From Bacteroidota bacterium (lineage in GTDB: Bacteria; Bacteroidota; Bacteroidia; Cytophagales; Cytophagaceae): a DNA stretch of 64,000 nt. This document shows, one piece after another, positions 1 through 7,832 of the stretch (positions are counted from its first letter, which is position 1; every line of letters begins with the position of its first letter). The stretch spans positions 248,001 through 312,000 of the forward strand of contig JAEVZS010000002.1 of the NCBI GenBank assembly GCA_023392125.1, given 5' to 3'. The notes below the pieces were generated by a model. It saw only the letters and a list, made by a program, of their open reading frames with translations, was not told the DNA's origin and did not search any database. A program made the position numbers and the translations under genes.

Positions 1-120
1 ACTATGAATACTGATCTGAAGCCGGTATATACTGGTTGCTGGTGCATGATAAATTTTCTGAGTAACTGATAGATACCCATCGTATACGATATTTCGCAGT
101 ACGATGCGGTTCTTTTCCAT
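1..120 (-). CDS. possible N-terminal fragment of a left-edge gene
   Basis: A minus-strand reading frame starts at an ATG at 118-120 and stays open for 40 codons to the window edge (it begins MEKNRIVLRNIVYDGY). I do not recognise the protein. Forty open codons can occur by chance, so the coding call is weak. Two AT-rich palindromes sit 33-80 bases upstream of the ATG, which would suit a regulated promoter for this gene. No convincing ribosome binding site is visible. Confidence 0.3.
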   Translation of the reverse strand, partial: MEKNRIVLRNIVYDGYLSVTQKIYHAPATSIYRLQISIHS

Positions 121-152
121 AAAAAAATCAAAAAAAAGGACTTTCAGTTCAA

Positions 153-179
153 ATGTTTCTAAATAAAATTTAGAAACAT
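153..179. promoter_or_regulatory. perfect 12-bp-arm palindrome, candidate operator
   Basis: ATGTTTCTAAAT and ATTTAGAAACAT form perfect 12-base arms around a 3-base spacer. No T-run follows on either strand, so it is unlike an intrinsic terminator. It lies 33 bases upstream of the possible left-edge minus-strand gene. The size and symmetry suit a dimeric HTH repressor such as a TetR or MarR/GbsR protein, but the protein that binds is unknown. Confidence 0.5.
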
Positions 180-200
180 ATTTGAATAAATACAAATATG
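177..200. promoter_or_regulatory. second palindrome next to the first
   Basis: CATATTTG and CAAATATG are perfect 8-base arms around an 8-base AT spacer. The element overlaps the end of the 153-179 palindrome by three bases. Two abutting dyads suggest a compound operator, or simply an AT-rich structured promoter. Confidence 0.35.
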
Positions 201-365
201 AAACGCATATTTTTTATACATGTTTATATATGAATGCGTTATCCGGCCAAGGTAAATCATGGTCCGGGATCAGGTATTAAAGGAATAAGTTTCTGATTAT
301 AAGTGTAATGGTTGTTGTTCTTTTATGTCGGAAGGTATAAAAAACTAAGCGCTATTGACAACCGG

Positions 366-388
366 AAACAGCTTTGGGGGAGCTGTTT
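366..388. repeat. short hairpin downstream of the regulator gene
   Basis: AAACAGCT and AGCTGTTT pair across a 7-base TTGGGGG loop. It is 72 bases past the stop of the minus-strand regulator. No clear T-run follows on either strand, so a terminator role is uncertain. Confidence 0.3.
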
Positions 389-459
389 GCTGTATTATGT
401 TAGCATTACCGGATTAAGGTGTGAAAATCCATGAACAAAGGAGCAAAAAGGAAATGACT

Positions 460-957
460 CTATTGCAGGGGGGGACTTTCTGACTGCTTCTGCTTTTTAT
501 GTGCGTTCCAGCGTTCGAACATTCCGGGGATTTCATTTTTGAAAAAATCAAGAAAGTCGGATAATTCACGAAGTGCCTGATTAAATTCTCCGGTTTGAGA
601 AGGACGTTGTCCGAGAACTTCTTTATACAGACTGCTCATACTGGCAAGCCCTTCTATTTTGAGCTGCATTTCCTTTTCCCAGTTTTCCAGACAGCTTCTG
701 AAATAGCGTTTCCGGTCGCCTGGTCTGGTAATATATTCGATATGTTTGGTGGCCAGCAACGTGTTGAGAGCACTGCTGGTTGAGCTTTTACTGATATTGA
801 GATGCTCCTGTATATCTGCAAATGAAAAATAGGTGTTGTCGGCTACCAGCATGAGAGCCAGTACTCTGGCGGTGACAGGCGGCATTCCTGATTTCTCATA
901 AAAAACTCCCAGCCGTTCTATAAGTTCTTTCTGATAGTTGGAGATAGTAGCGCTCAT
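460..957 (-). CDS. GbsR/MarR-family transcriptional regulator
   Basis: A 165-residue protein with a winged-helix DNA-binding region at about residues 20-85, including a run typical of the GbsR/MarR group (FADIQEHLNISKSSTSSALN), followed by a helical C-terminal part. The start is placed at the ATG at 955-957; an in-frame TTG 21 bases further upstream nearly touches a terminator and is less likely. It is the last gene on the minus strand after the RND efflux genes and is separated from them by a strong hairpin terminator. By family and position it probably controls the efflux operon, but ligand and operator are unknown. The basic C-terminus ends in a Lys/Gln/Ser-rich tail. Confidence 0.8.
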   Translation of the reverse strand: MSATISNYQKELIERLGVFYEKSGMPPVTARVLALMLVADNTYFSFADIQEHLNISKSSTSSALNTLLATKHIEYITRPGDRKRYFRSCLENWEKEMQLKIEGLASMSSLYKEVLGQRPSQTGEFNQALRELSDFLDFFKNEIPGMFERWNAHKKQKQSESPPLQ

Positions 958-985
958 GTCAGTTTTGCATAAGATCAATTAATAA

Positions 986-1023
986 AAAAGATCTGAAACC
1001 ATAAATTCGGTTTCAGATCTTTT
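986..1023 (-). terminator. intrinsic terminator between pump and regulator
   Basis: Fifteen-base perfect arms (AAAAGATCTGAAACC and GGTTTCAGATCTTTT) pair around an 8-base loop. On the minus strand the stem is followed by TTTTTT. It begins 17 bases past the stop of the RND pump gene and ends about 30 bases before the regulator start, so regulator expression should depend on read-through or on its own promoter. Confidence 0.85.
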
Positions 1024-1039
1024 GATGATTATCGGAGTT

Positions 1040-4000
1040 TTACATGGTTTTGATTTCAACAATTTCTCTTTTCGGAGGGATGCTCTTATCCTTTTTCTTT
1101 CTGAATCTGGCAAGAAACTTCTCCATCGTCATGTAAATCGCCGGTATTAATACCAGTGTAAGCAACAATGAGCTGGTCAAACCACCTATAATTACCCAGG
1201 CCAGACCATTTTTGGATTCGGCGCCTGCACCCGAAGCAAGAGCGATCGGAAGCATACCAAAGACCATAGCCAGTGTTGTCATCAGAATCGGACGCAGACG
1301 TTCTTTACCTGCTTCGATCAATGCTTCTCTTACCGATACGCCGGTTTCTTTGATATTATTGGCAAAGTCCACGATCAGGATCGCATTTTTGGCAACAAGT
1401 CCCATGAGCATGATCATACCGATGATGGAGAATATGGTAAGGCTTTCCATGCTAAGCGCCAGCGCCAGCAGAGCTCCGATCAGTGCCACCGGTAATGAGA
1501 ATAGTACTATGAACGGATACAGGAATGAATCGTACAGAGCTACCATGATCAGGTATACAAAGATAATCGCGATGATCATGGCAAGCCCAAGGCTTGCAAA
1601 TGCATCAGATTGCTGCTCAAGCGCTCCGGAATATTGAATTTCCAGTCCTTCGGGAACAGACACCTGGTTTACAAGCTGCTGAAGTTCTTCCCCAACCGTA
1701 CCTACCGGCCGGCCCACAACCTGTGCCTTGACAGTAATGGAGGACAGACGGTCTCTTCTTTCCAGCTTGGTAGCGCCCAGTTCCTGCGAAATAGTTGCAA
1801 ATTGCTTCAGCTCTACAAGGCTGCCGCGGCTGTTGCGGAACGTAAGACTGCTGACATCGTCAATACTGCTTCGGTTAAACTTGTCCAGTACGATATTGAT
1901 ATCGTATTCATATGGCCCTTCACGGAATTCTGAATTGTCATTACCATTGAAGGCTGTTCTGAGTGTTGTACCCACCTCTGCTACGTTAAGCCCGAGCGAT
2001 GCCATCCGCTCGCGATCAATACGTACCTGAAGCTCAGGTTTCGGGTCCTCTGTCGACAGCTCAACATCGGTAGTTCCCGGTATCTTTTTGGTAAGCTCCA
2101 GAATCACGTTTGCCATATCCTGGATTTTATCCAGTTCCGTGCCTTTGACTACTACCTGAATCGGCGCTTCATTGGCACCACCGGCGATACCTACCGGAGC
2201 TGCTTTTACTTTTACTCCGGGTATTTGCCCCTGGATTTCTTCTTTTATAAGTTTACCAAACTCATCAGAAGAGATATCTCTTTTTAGCTTATCTACCAGA
2301 ATGACACTCAGCTCGGCCATATAGTTGGATGCAGACCCAAGTCCGGCTACGCTTGAATATCCGACACTGGTAAATACTTTTTCCACGTCCGGTCTGGCCA
2401 GAAGCATCCGCTCAATAGTGCCGGTGGTCTGATTGTTCTGATACAGATTGGTCTGAGGATCGTATTCCAGTGTGATAATTAATTCGCCTTTGTCACTCTG
2501 AGTGATGAATTCCGATCCGATAAACTTGGCAGGAACAAGAGCTATAGAGCCGACAAAGAGGATTACGGTGATAAGGTATACTGTTTTGCGATGATCAAGC
2601 GCCCACTCGAGAATAGATGCATAGCCTCTTTTCAGACTTTCGAACAGATCCTCAAAACCCAGGGAAATACGTCCCCACAAGGTGTCTTTTGTGAAATGAT
2701 CGAGCTTTCCGAATCTGGAAGCAAGCATCGGGGTAATGGTAAAGGAAACAAACAAGCTCATAAGGGTGGAGAATACGACCACCAGAGAGAATTCGCGGAC
2801 AATATTTCCTATAAGACCTGATACCATGGACATCGGAAGGAAAACCACGACGTCCACAAGGGTAATGGCAAGAGCGGTAAATCCGATTTCGTTCCGTCCT
2901 TCAAGAGCAGCTGTCCGCTTATCTTTGCCCATCTCCATATGGCGGTAGATGTTTTCGAGTACCACAATGGAGTCATCGACCAGAATACCCACTACAAGAG
3001 ACAGGGCCATCAGCGTCATCAGGTTGAGTGAGAACCCGAAAATATACATCATGATAAATGTTGAAATCATGGAGGCCGGTATCGCCAGCATGACGATCAG
3101 TGAGCTTCTGAGACTGTGCAGGAAGACAAGCATAACGCCGGCTACAATGATAACGGCAAGGAAAAGATCAAAGGTAACCGCATCTGCTGAAGCCATGGTA
3201 TATTCCGAGCTGTCTGTAGCAAGAGAGAAGCGTATATTTTCGGATTTGTACGTCTCCTCGATCTTTTGCATGGCCTCACGTACTTTTTTGCTTACTTCTA
3301 CCGCGTTGGCATCGGTTTGCTTCTGAATGATGAGACCAATGGAAGGTTTGCCGTTTATACGGTTGATGGTGGATATTTCTCTCACTCCGTCATTGACCTG
3401 AGCAATATCGCCAACCTTTACTTTGCTTCCGGAAGGAGTATAGGCAACAACAAGATTGGTTATCTGATCAATTGTTGTAAACTTTGCAGCCACTCTGAGG
3501 CTATACTGGCGCTCCTGGTTTTCGATCTTTCCGGTAGGAAAATCCTGGTTGGCCGCAATGATAGACTGTGTTATTTCACTCAGAGAAAGATTGTAGGCTC
3601 TCAGTTTGTCAGGATCGATCAGTATCTGAATTTCCCGCTCCTCTCCTCCTACCATGGTAATCTGTCCTACACCTTCCACTTTGGTTAGCAAAGGCAGAAT
3701 TCTGTCTTCAACCAGTTTGAAGAATACAGTTGGCTTGACATCACCGTTGACTCCCAGCTGAAGAACAGGGATATCATCGGAAGAGAACTTGTTGATCACG
3801 GGCGTATCGACATCATCAGGCAGCTCTGCCATAATAGCGTTTATTTTTCGCTGGGCATCCTGGAGGGCCTGATCGACGTTGGCATTCTGACGGAGCAGAA
3901 CTGTAACCATGGAAACTCCCTCCTGAGATACAGATTGAAGCTTGTCAAGGTTTTCCAGTGAGGAAACGGCATCTTCGAGTTTTTTGGTAACTGACGTTTC

Positions 4001-4177
4001 GACCTCACCGGCAGCAGCGCCGGGATAAGTGGTAATGATCGTCAGTACGGGAGCGTCAAATTTGGGAAGCAGATTGTAATTCAGTTTCGAATAACTTATG
4101 GTTCCCAATATACCCAGCACCGTAAATATTACGATAATCAGTGCCGGGCGTTTGATGGATATTTCGGTTATTGACAT
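1040..4177 (-). CDS. RND efflux pump permease (AcrB/HAE1-like)
   Basis: A 1,045-residue inner-membrane proton/drug antiporter, the normal length for the AcrB/HAE1 family. It opens with the family N-terminus (ISIKRPALIIVIFTVLG) and shows twelve membrane segments in two halves separated by large periplasmic porter loops. The paired aspartates of the proton relay in TM4 are present (D401 and D402 in GILVDDSIVVLENI). The second half carries the matching segment around MGLVAKNAILIVDFAN. It is preceded 9 bases upstream by its adaptor gene and before that by the TolC-like gene, giving a complete tripartite system. Aspartates in TM4 and overall sequence point to the drug/hydrophobe branch rather than heavy metals; the substrate is not deducible. 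Confidence 0.96.
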   Translation of the reverse strand: MSITEISIKRPALIIVIFTVLGILGTISYSKLNYNLLPKFDAPVLTIITTYPGAAAGEVETSVTKKLEDAVSSLENLDKLQSVSQEGVSMVTVLLRQNANVDQALQDAQRKINAIMAELPDDVDTPVINKFSSDDIPVLQLGVNGDVKPTVFFKLVEDRILPLLTKVEGVGQITMVGGEEREIQILIDPDKLRAYNLSLSEITQSIIAANQDFPTGKIENQERQYSLRVAAKFTTIDQITNLVVAYTPSGSKVKVGDIAQVNDGVREISTINRINGKPSIGLIIQKQTDANAVEVSKKVREAMQKIEETYKSENIRFSLATDSSEYTMASADAVTFDLFLAVIIVAGVMLVFLHSLRSSLIVMLAIPASMISTFIMMYIFGFSLNLMTLMALSLVVGILVDDSIVVLENIYRHMEMGKDKRTAALEGRNEIGFTALAITLVDVVVFLPMSMVSGLIGNIVREFSLVVVFSTLMSLFVSFTITPMLASRFGKLDHFTKDTLWGRISLGFEDLFESLKRGYASILEWALDHRKTVYLITVILFVGSIALVPAKFIGSEFITQSDKGELIITLEYDPQTNLYQNNQTTGTIERMLLARPDVEKVFTSVGYSSVAGLGSASNYMAELSVILVDKLKRDISSDEFGKLIKEEIQGQIPGVKVKAAPVGIAGGANEAPIQVVVKGTELDKIQDMANVILELTKKIPGTTDVELSTEDPKPELQVRIDRERMASLGLNVAEVGTTLRTAFNGNDNSEFREGPYEYDINIVLDKFNRSSIDDVSSLTFRNSRGSLVELKQFATISQELGATKLERRDRLSSITVKAQVVGRPVGTVGEELQQLVNQVSVPEGLEIQYSGALEQQSDAFASLGLAMIIAIIFVYLIMVALYDSFLYPFIVLFSLPVALIGALLALALSMESLTIFSIIGMIMLMGLVAKNAILIVDFANNIKETGVSVREALIEAGKERLRPILMTTLAMVFGMLPIALASGAGAESKNGLAWVIIGGLTSSLLLTLVLIPAIYMTMEKFLARFRKKKDKSIPPKREIVEIKTM

Positions 4178-4186
4178 TAGCCAGAA

Positions 4187-5251
4187 TTAAAGCTTGTTTA
4201 TGATAATTACTTTTGCACCATTGGTCAGGTTGATCTGACCGGAAGTAACGATGATATCTCCTTCGGACAAACCTTCTATCACTTCCAGGTACTGTCCGTA
4301 ATCATTGCCAATTACAATTGGCTTCAGTTGTACGGTGTTTTCTTTGTCCGCTATATAGACTTTTGCATCCTTAATACTGCCTACAAGGGCTTCTCTTGGT
4401 ATCTGAAGTGTCGGAACATTGCTTTGCTTGTTGAATGTAACATCGACATATGTGCCGGCTTTAAGCTGTTTGTCCTTTTTGTTCTCAATGGAAAGCTCTA
4501 CCGGATAATTATGTGCCTCATCGCCTCTCGGACTGATAAAGGTTACTTTACCGTGGTAGTTTACTCCCGGAAATACAGTAGTAGTGATGGTTACTTCATC
4601 ACCCAGATTAAGAGCGTAGACATCATTTTCGGAGATGTTTAATTGTATTTTCAGTTTGGATATATCAACTACTGTGGCGATCGGAGAACCCATAGTGGTA
4701 AAGGAGCCTTCTTCTGCCTGCTTGGATGTGATGATTCCGGAGATCGGAGCGGTAACAGTTGTGCTTGACAGTTCTTTTCTTGCCTGATCTACCTGGTTAC
4801 GGGCATTTTCGTAAGCCAGGCTGTACTGGTCAAACTGTGCTTTCGATGCGGCTCCGCCTTCGTACAGGTTTTTGAAACGCTCAAAGTTTTGTTTGGCATC
4901 GGCTAGTCTTTGCTGTGCATTGTCTACTGCCAGAGAGCGCAGGCGGTCATCGATTTTGGCAAGAACCTGCCCTTGGCTGACTTTCTGACCGAGTGTTATA
5001 TTAAGGCTGATAATTTTTCCCTGTACTTCAGACTTAATATCTATGACCTGGTTGGCAATGGCCGTACCGACCATTTTCAGCTTTTTCTCAGCTATCTTCT
5101 TTTCTGCTTTGTACACATTGACAGACACTACCTGATTGGAGTTGTCTTCAACCTGTGCTCTGGCCTCGATCGTCTTTTTATTTTGCATTAGTCTGAAAGC
5201 GATCATGCCTGTCAGAATAATAACGACTGCTATGGTAATAAACCTTTTCAT
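4187..5251 (-). CDS. RND efflux periplasmic adaptor (membrane fusion protein)
   Basis: A 354-residue adaptor with an N-terminal membrane anchor or signal (residues 1-25) and no lipobox. A biotinyl/lipoyl-like half-motif (IDIKSEVQGKIISLNITLGQ), an alpha-helical hairpin at about residues 100-145, then the second lipoyl half (TVTAPISGIITSKQAEEGS) and beta-barrel and membrane-proximal domains follow in the usual order. It should bridge the RND pump to the TolC-like outer-membrane channel. The gene lies between tolC-like and pump genes with gaps of 18 and 9 bases, so the three are co-transcribed. Confidence 0.95.
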   Translation of the reverse strand: MKRFITIAVVIILTGMIAFRLMQNKKTIEARAQVEDNSNQVVSVNVYKAEKKIAEKKLKMVGTAIANQVIDIKSEVQGKIISLNITLGQKVSQGQVLAKIDDRLRSLAVDNAQQRLADAKQNFERFKNLYEGGAASKAQFDQYSLAYENARNQVDQARKELSSTTVTAPISGIITSKQAEEGSFTTMGSPIATVVDISKLKIQLNISENDVYALNLGDEVTITTTVFPGVNYHGKVTFISPRGDEAHNYPVELSIENKKDKQLKAGTYVDVTFNKQSNVPTLQIPREALVGSIKDAKVYIADKENTVQLKPIVIGNDYGQYLEVIEGLSEGDIIVTSGQINLTNGAKVIIINKL

Positions 5252-5269
5252 AAAAATATTAAGCTAATT

Positions 5270-6649
5270 TTACTGGGAGTTTGAAGTCAAATAATTGATA
5301 ATATTTCCTTTGGATTTTTCCAGCTGCAATCTGGCAGTATATAATTCCAGAAGTGTGCTGATATAAATGTTTTGTGCCTGACGCAATGCAAATTCGGCAT
5401 TAACTACATCGGTTGACGTACCTACACCTTCTCTGAATTCCAGCTGGGTTACATTGTACACCTCTTCAGCAAGATTCACATTCTCCTGTTCGGCAGCAAT
5501 CCGGTGATAGGTGTTTTTGTACTGGATTTCTGCATTTGATACCTCAATATTGATTTGTTGCTTTTTCAGTTCCAGCTGTTGTTTCAGCTGATCCTGCTTT
5601 ACTTTGGATTGCTGCACGAGCGCGCTTTTGCGGAGACCGTCAAAAACGGGAATGGATAACCGAAGTCCTATTGAAGCAGTAGTATAGTCTACCCAGTCGT
5701 TGTTTTTGGTTTTGTACAACCCCAGATCAGGTCCCTGCCCTACATAGCTGTAATTTGCGAATCCTGTAAGACGCGGAAAATACTGATTGGTGATGCTTTT
5801 CTGATCCAGTTTCTGAAGCTCCAGATTAGTTTCCAGCAACTTGTAATCTGTTCTCTTGTCAAAAAACTGCCCGGGATTTTCGGCTGACTGCAATTCTGTC
5901 TGAGACAATTCAAACGTCGTATCGCTCAGGGCAATAGGCTGATCAAGCGGCATGCCCATTTGAAACTTAAGGCTGTTGTACGCCTGCTCAAGGTTTAGCT
6001 CTGCCTGTTTGATCTGGGATTCAAGATTCGCCTTATTTACTCTCAGACGGTTAATATCTACTTTTTTCGCAAGACCATTGTTGTATTGCAGCTCTGTCAT
6101 TGACAATGTGGTAGTCGTATTGGAAAGGTTGATATTGAGCAGAGTCAGCTGTTTTTCAATAACGATTACCTTGTAATAGGAATCGGCTATGCTGTAAGCT
6201 GTGTTTTCGCTCACCCAGGTACTGTTTTGCTTGTAGTATTTGGTGGAGCTTTTTGCTGCTTTCAGTCCGGTCCAGAAAGTCTGGTCGTAAATCATTTGGG
6301 TTACTTCACCGGAAAGACTTGAGTTGTACTGATATCCCATCGGGATACCACCTTGTCCCCCACCCATAAACTGGTCCATGTTCGGGATAATCAAAAGAGG
6401 AATTTTCAGGCGGTCCTCAAAGACACCATTGATGTTTGCCTGAGGAAGCCCTGTACTTCGCACTTCGATGATCCGCTTGTCTGAGATATTTTCATCCAGA
6501 CGGGCAATACGGAGATTATAGTTGTTTTCCGACGCATATTCAATACACTCCTTTATCGAAAGAGCCTTGGCTCCAGGGGTTTGGGCTTTACCCTGATAGA
6601 GGACTGTAAAACTTAATAAGACGATCAGATAAAAAGTGGAATTTTTCAT
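5270..6649 (-). CDS. TolC-family outer membrane efflux protein
   Basis: A 459-residue outer-membrane channel with a signal peptide (MKNSTFYLIVLLSFTVLYQG, cleavage near KAQ) and two outer membrane efflux protein repeats rich in long amphipathic helices (for example around residues 170-235 and 360-440). The start is taken at the ATG at 6647-6649; an in-frame TTG three codons upstream would spoil the signal peptide. First gene of the efflux operon. Two palindromes lie in the upstream region and are listed separately. Confidence 0.94.
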   Translation of the reverse strand: MKNSTFYLIVLLSFTVLYQGKAQTPGAKALSIKECIEYASENNYNLRIARLDENISDKRIIEVRSTGLPQANINGVFEDRLKIPLLIIPNMDQFMGGGQGGIPMGYQYNSSLSGEVTQMIYDQTFWTGLKAAKSSTKYYKQNSTWVSENTAYSIADSYYKVIVIEKQLTLLNINLSNTTTTLSMTELQYNNGLAKKVDINRLRVNKANLESQIKQAELNLEQAYNSLKFQMGMPLDQPIALSDTTFELSQTELQSAENPGQFFDKRTDYKLLETNLELQKLDQKSITNQYFPRLTGFANYSYVGQGPDLGLYKTKNNDWVDYTTASIGLRLSIPVFDGLRKSALVQQSKVKQDQLKQQLELKKQQINIEVSNAEIQYKNTYHRIAAEQENVNLAEEVYNVTQLEFREGVGTSTDVVNAEFALRQAQNIYISTLLELYTARLQLEKSKGNIINYLTSNSQ

Positions 6650-6705
6650 TTTCTGCAATCAGTCGTTTTGTTTTAATTGTCGGAATAAAGCTAGTAAAGT
6701 TTTAT

Positions 6706-6727
6706 TGGTTCTGAAAACTTCGAACCA
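6706..6727. promoter_or_regulatory. inverted repeat upstream of the tolC-like gene
   Basis: TGGTTC and GAACCA are perfect 6-base arms separated by 10 bases, centred about 67 bases before the start codon. The spacing of half-sites suits a dimeric repressor. The GbsR/MarR-type regulator at the end of the operon is a candidate binder, by context only. Confidence 0.4.
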
Positions 6728-6822
6728 GAAAAACATAATTTTTTTTAAAATGATTCCGAAAGCGGATTATGCTGTTTACAATGAGGATCCGGGTGACTCG
6801 AAATTGGTTTGTTTTTTTATTT

Positions 6823-6841
6823 AACTATATGATATATAGTT
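6823..6841. promoter_or_regulatory. 19-base palindrome AACTATAT-GAT-ATATAGTT
   Basis: Perfect 8-base arms around a 3-base centre, followed within a few bases by another partial half-site (TATAGTTT). Its location about 175 bases upstream of the efflux operon makes it a candidate operator, though the AT-rich setting raises the chance of coincidence. Confidence 0.35.
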
Positions 6842-7055
6842 TTATAGTTTGTTTTATTGGTTTTGAAATATTGTCCGTATGCTGATTCATAAAAACAGTT
6901 TTATAAAACGTATGCTTTGGAATAAGAAAAAAATATATTTAAAAAGTACAATTATAAGTCTGGTCGTTTATGCTGATGATGCCCGATAACCTCTGTGGTT
7001 GATAAGCATATGCTATTTTCGGGTAAACTGTTTAGCGATTGAATTGTTATTAAAC

Positions 7056-7082
7056 AAAAAAGCCAGCGGAAGCTGGCTTTTT
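7056..7082 (-). terminator. intrinsic terminator
   Basis: AAAAAGCCAGC and GCTGGCTTTTT pair around a GGAA tetraloop. On the minus strand the stem is followed by TTTTTTG. It ends the transcript of the 7101-7694 gene, 19 bases past its stop. Confidence 0.9.
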
Positions 7083-7100
7083 GCATATGTTAACCGGAGC

Positions 7101-7694
7101 CTACACTCTTCGTGTAGAGGTTTTTAGCTCTTCAATCAGATTGGATTGTGTCTGAAGCTCACGCTTCAGCTTGCGCTCTTTCTCGAGGGTTGTTTTTTTA
7201 TGCTCTTCAAAAGCGTTAAACAATTGCTCGTATTCGTTGATCTTCTGACGTGTTACCTTATGACTGTTCTGATACAAAAAGAAAAGTACGGCACATGCAA
7301 TAGCTACCGAAGCAATAATGAACCAAAGTGTAGTAGCATAGGTATATTTATCGACAGTGGCATTCATAAACGTCATGCTGTCTTTGCTTAATGTAAGCTG
7401 GCTGAGGCTTTCGTTGAGTCCCTGTACCTCTTTTTCCAGTGACTGAATCTGGCCTTTTTGATTACCGATAGTTGCTTTTTCCTGTTTCAGGGAGCTTTTA
7501 TAAAGCTGTATGGTATCATTTATAGCCTGCCAGACATCTTTCAGGTCTGTTTTCTTTATAACCTTATAATGCTGGTAGGACTCTGATTTGTCCACAACTT
7601 TTTCCCATTTATCATTTAGAGTTACAGGTTCGTTTTGAGCGTGTGCAAACGAAAAACCAAATAGAAGGGAAATCAAAATTACCAATCTGCTCAT
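7101..7694 (-). CDS. envelope-spanning coiled-coil protein, unknown function
   Basis: A 197-residue protein with a signal peptide (MSRLVILISLLFGFSFAHAQ), a periplasmic region with a coiled coil at about residues 65-105, one membrane segment at about 122-140 (TTLWFIIASVAIACAVLFFLY), and a second, highly charged coiled coil at about 145-190 that would lie in the cytoplasm. Proteins of this layout occur in other Bacteroidota and, as I recall, sometimes carry a misleading tRNA methyltransferase label; no methyltransferase motif is visible here. The gene stands alone between two terminators, so it is not part of the CHAT operon. A link between periplasm and cytoplasm is an inference from topology. 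Confidence 0.75.
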   Translation of the reverse strand: MSRLVILISLLFGFSFAHAQNEPVTLNDKWEKVVDKSESYQHYKVIKKTDLKDVWQAINDTIQLYKSSLKQEKATIGNQKGQIQSLEKEVQGLNESLSQLTLSKDSMTFMNATVDKYTYATTLWFIIASVAIACAVLFFLYQNSHKVTRQKINEYEQLFNAFEEHKKTTLEKERKLKRELQTQSNLIEELKTSTRRV

Positions 7695-7742
7695 GCTGTA
7701 TCTGTTTTGATTGTGGAAATTAATGGATAATGTTATTTTATT

Positions 7743-7770
7743 AAAGGATTAATGAAAAAAAATATCCTTT
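7743..7770. repeat. small inverted repeat before the CHAT terminator
   Basis: AAAGGAT and ATCCTTT pair across a 14-base A-rich loop in the 138-base gap between the CHAT gene and the coiled-coil gene. It may be a backup hairpin to the terminator at 7778-7825, or part of the promoter region of the coiled-coil gene. Confidence 0.3.
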
Positions 7771-7777
7771 ATTGTAT

Positions 7778-7825
7778 AAAATCGTGAAATTTTAGCAAAA
7801 AACTTTGCTAAAACTTCACGATTTT
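7778..7825 (-). terminator. long hairpin terminator of the CHAT gene
   Basis: Arms AAAATCGTGAA plus TTTTAGCAAA and the matching TTTGCTAAAA plus TTCACGATTTT pair over 21 bases with a single A-C mismatch and a 4-base loop. It starts 8 bases past the CHAT stop codon. The symmetry means it could act on both strands. Confidence 0.85.
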
Positions 7826-7832
7826 GTTGGCA

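Larger units (their letters stand above)
121..459. other. intergenic region with palindromes
   Basis: No gene is supported here. The stretch holds two adjacent palindromes at 153-200 (listed separately) and an 8-bp hairpin at 366-388. The rest is AT-rich and without recognisable structure. Confidence 0.5.
6650..7100. other. 451-base intergenic region upstream of the efflux operon
   Basis: No gene is supported. It contains two candidate operator palindromes (6706-6727 and 6823-6841), very AT-rich sequence, and at its right end the terminator of the neighbouring minus-strand gene (7056-7082). I did not find a clean TTG-N19-TAnnTTTG promoter for the efflux operon, so the promoter may be degenerate or activator-dependent. 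Confidence 0.5.

Noticed and set aside
6650..6824. 62-codon plus-strand frame upstream of the efflux operon
   Set aside because: It starts inside the tolC-like gene and has no recognisable protein features; the region is better explained as regulatory.
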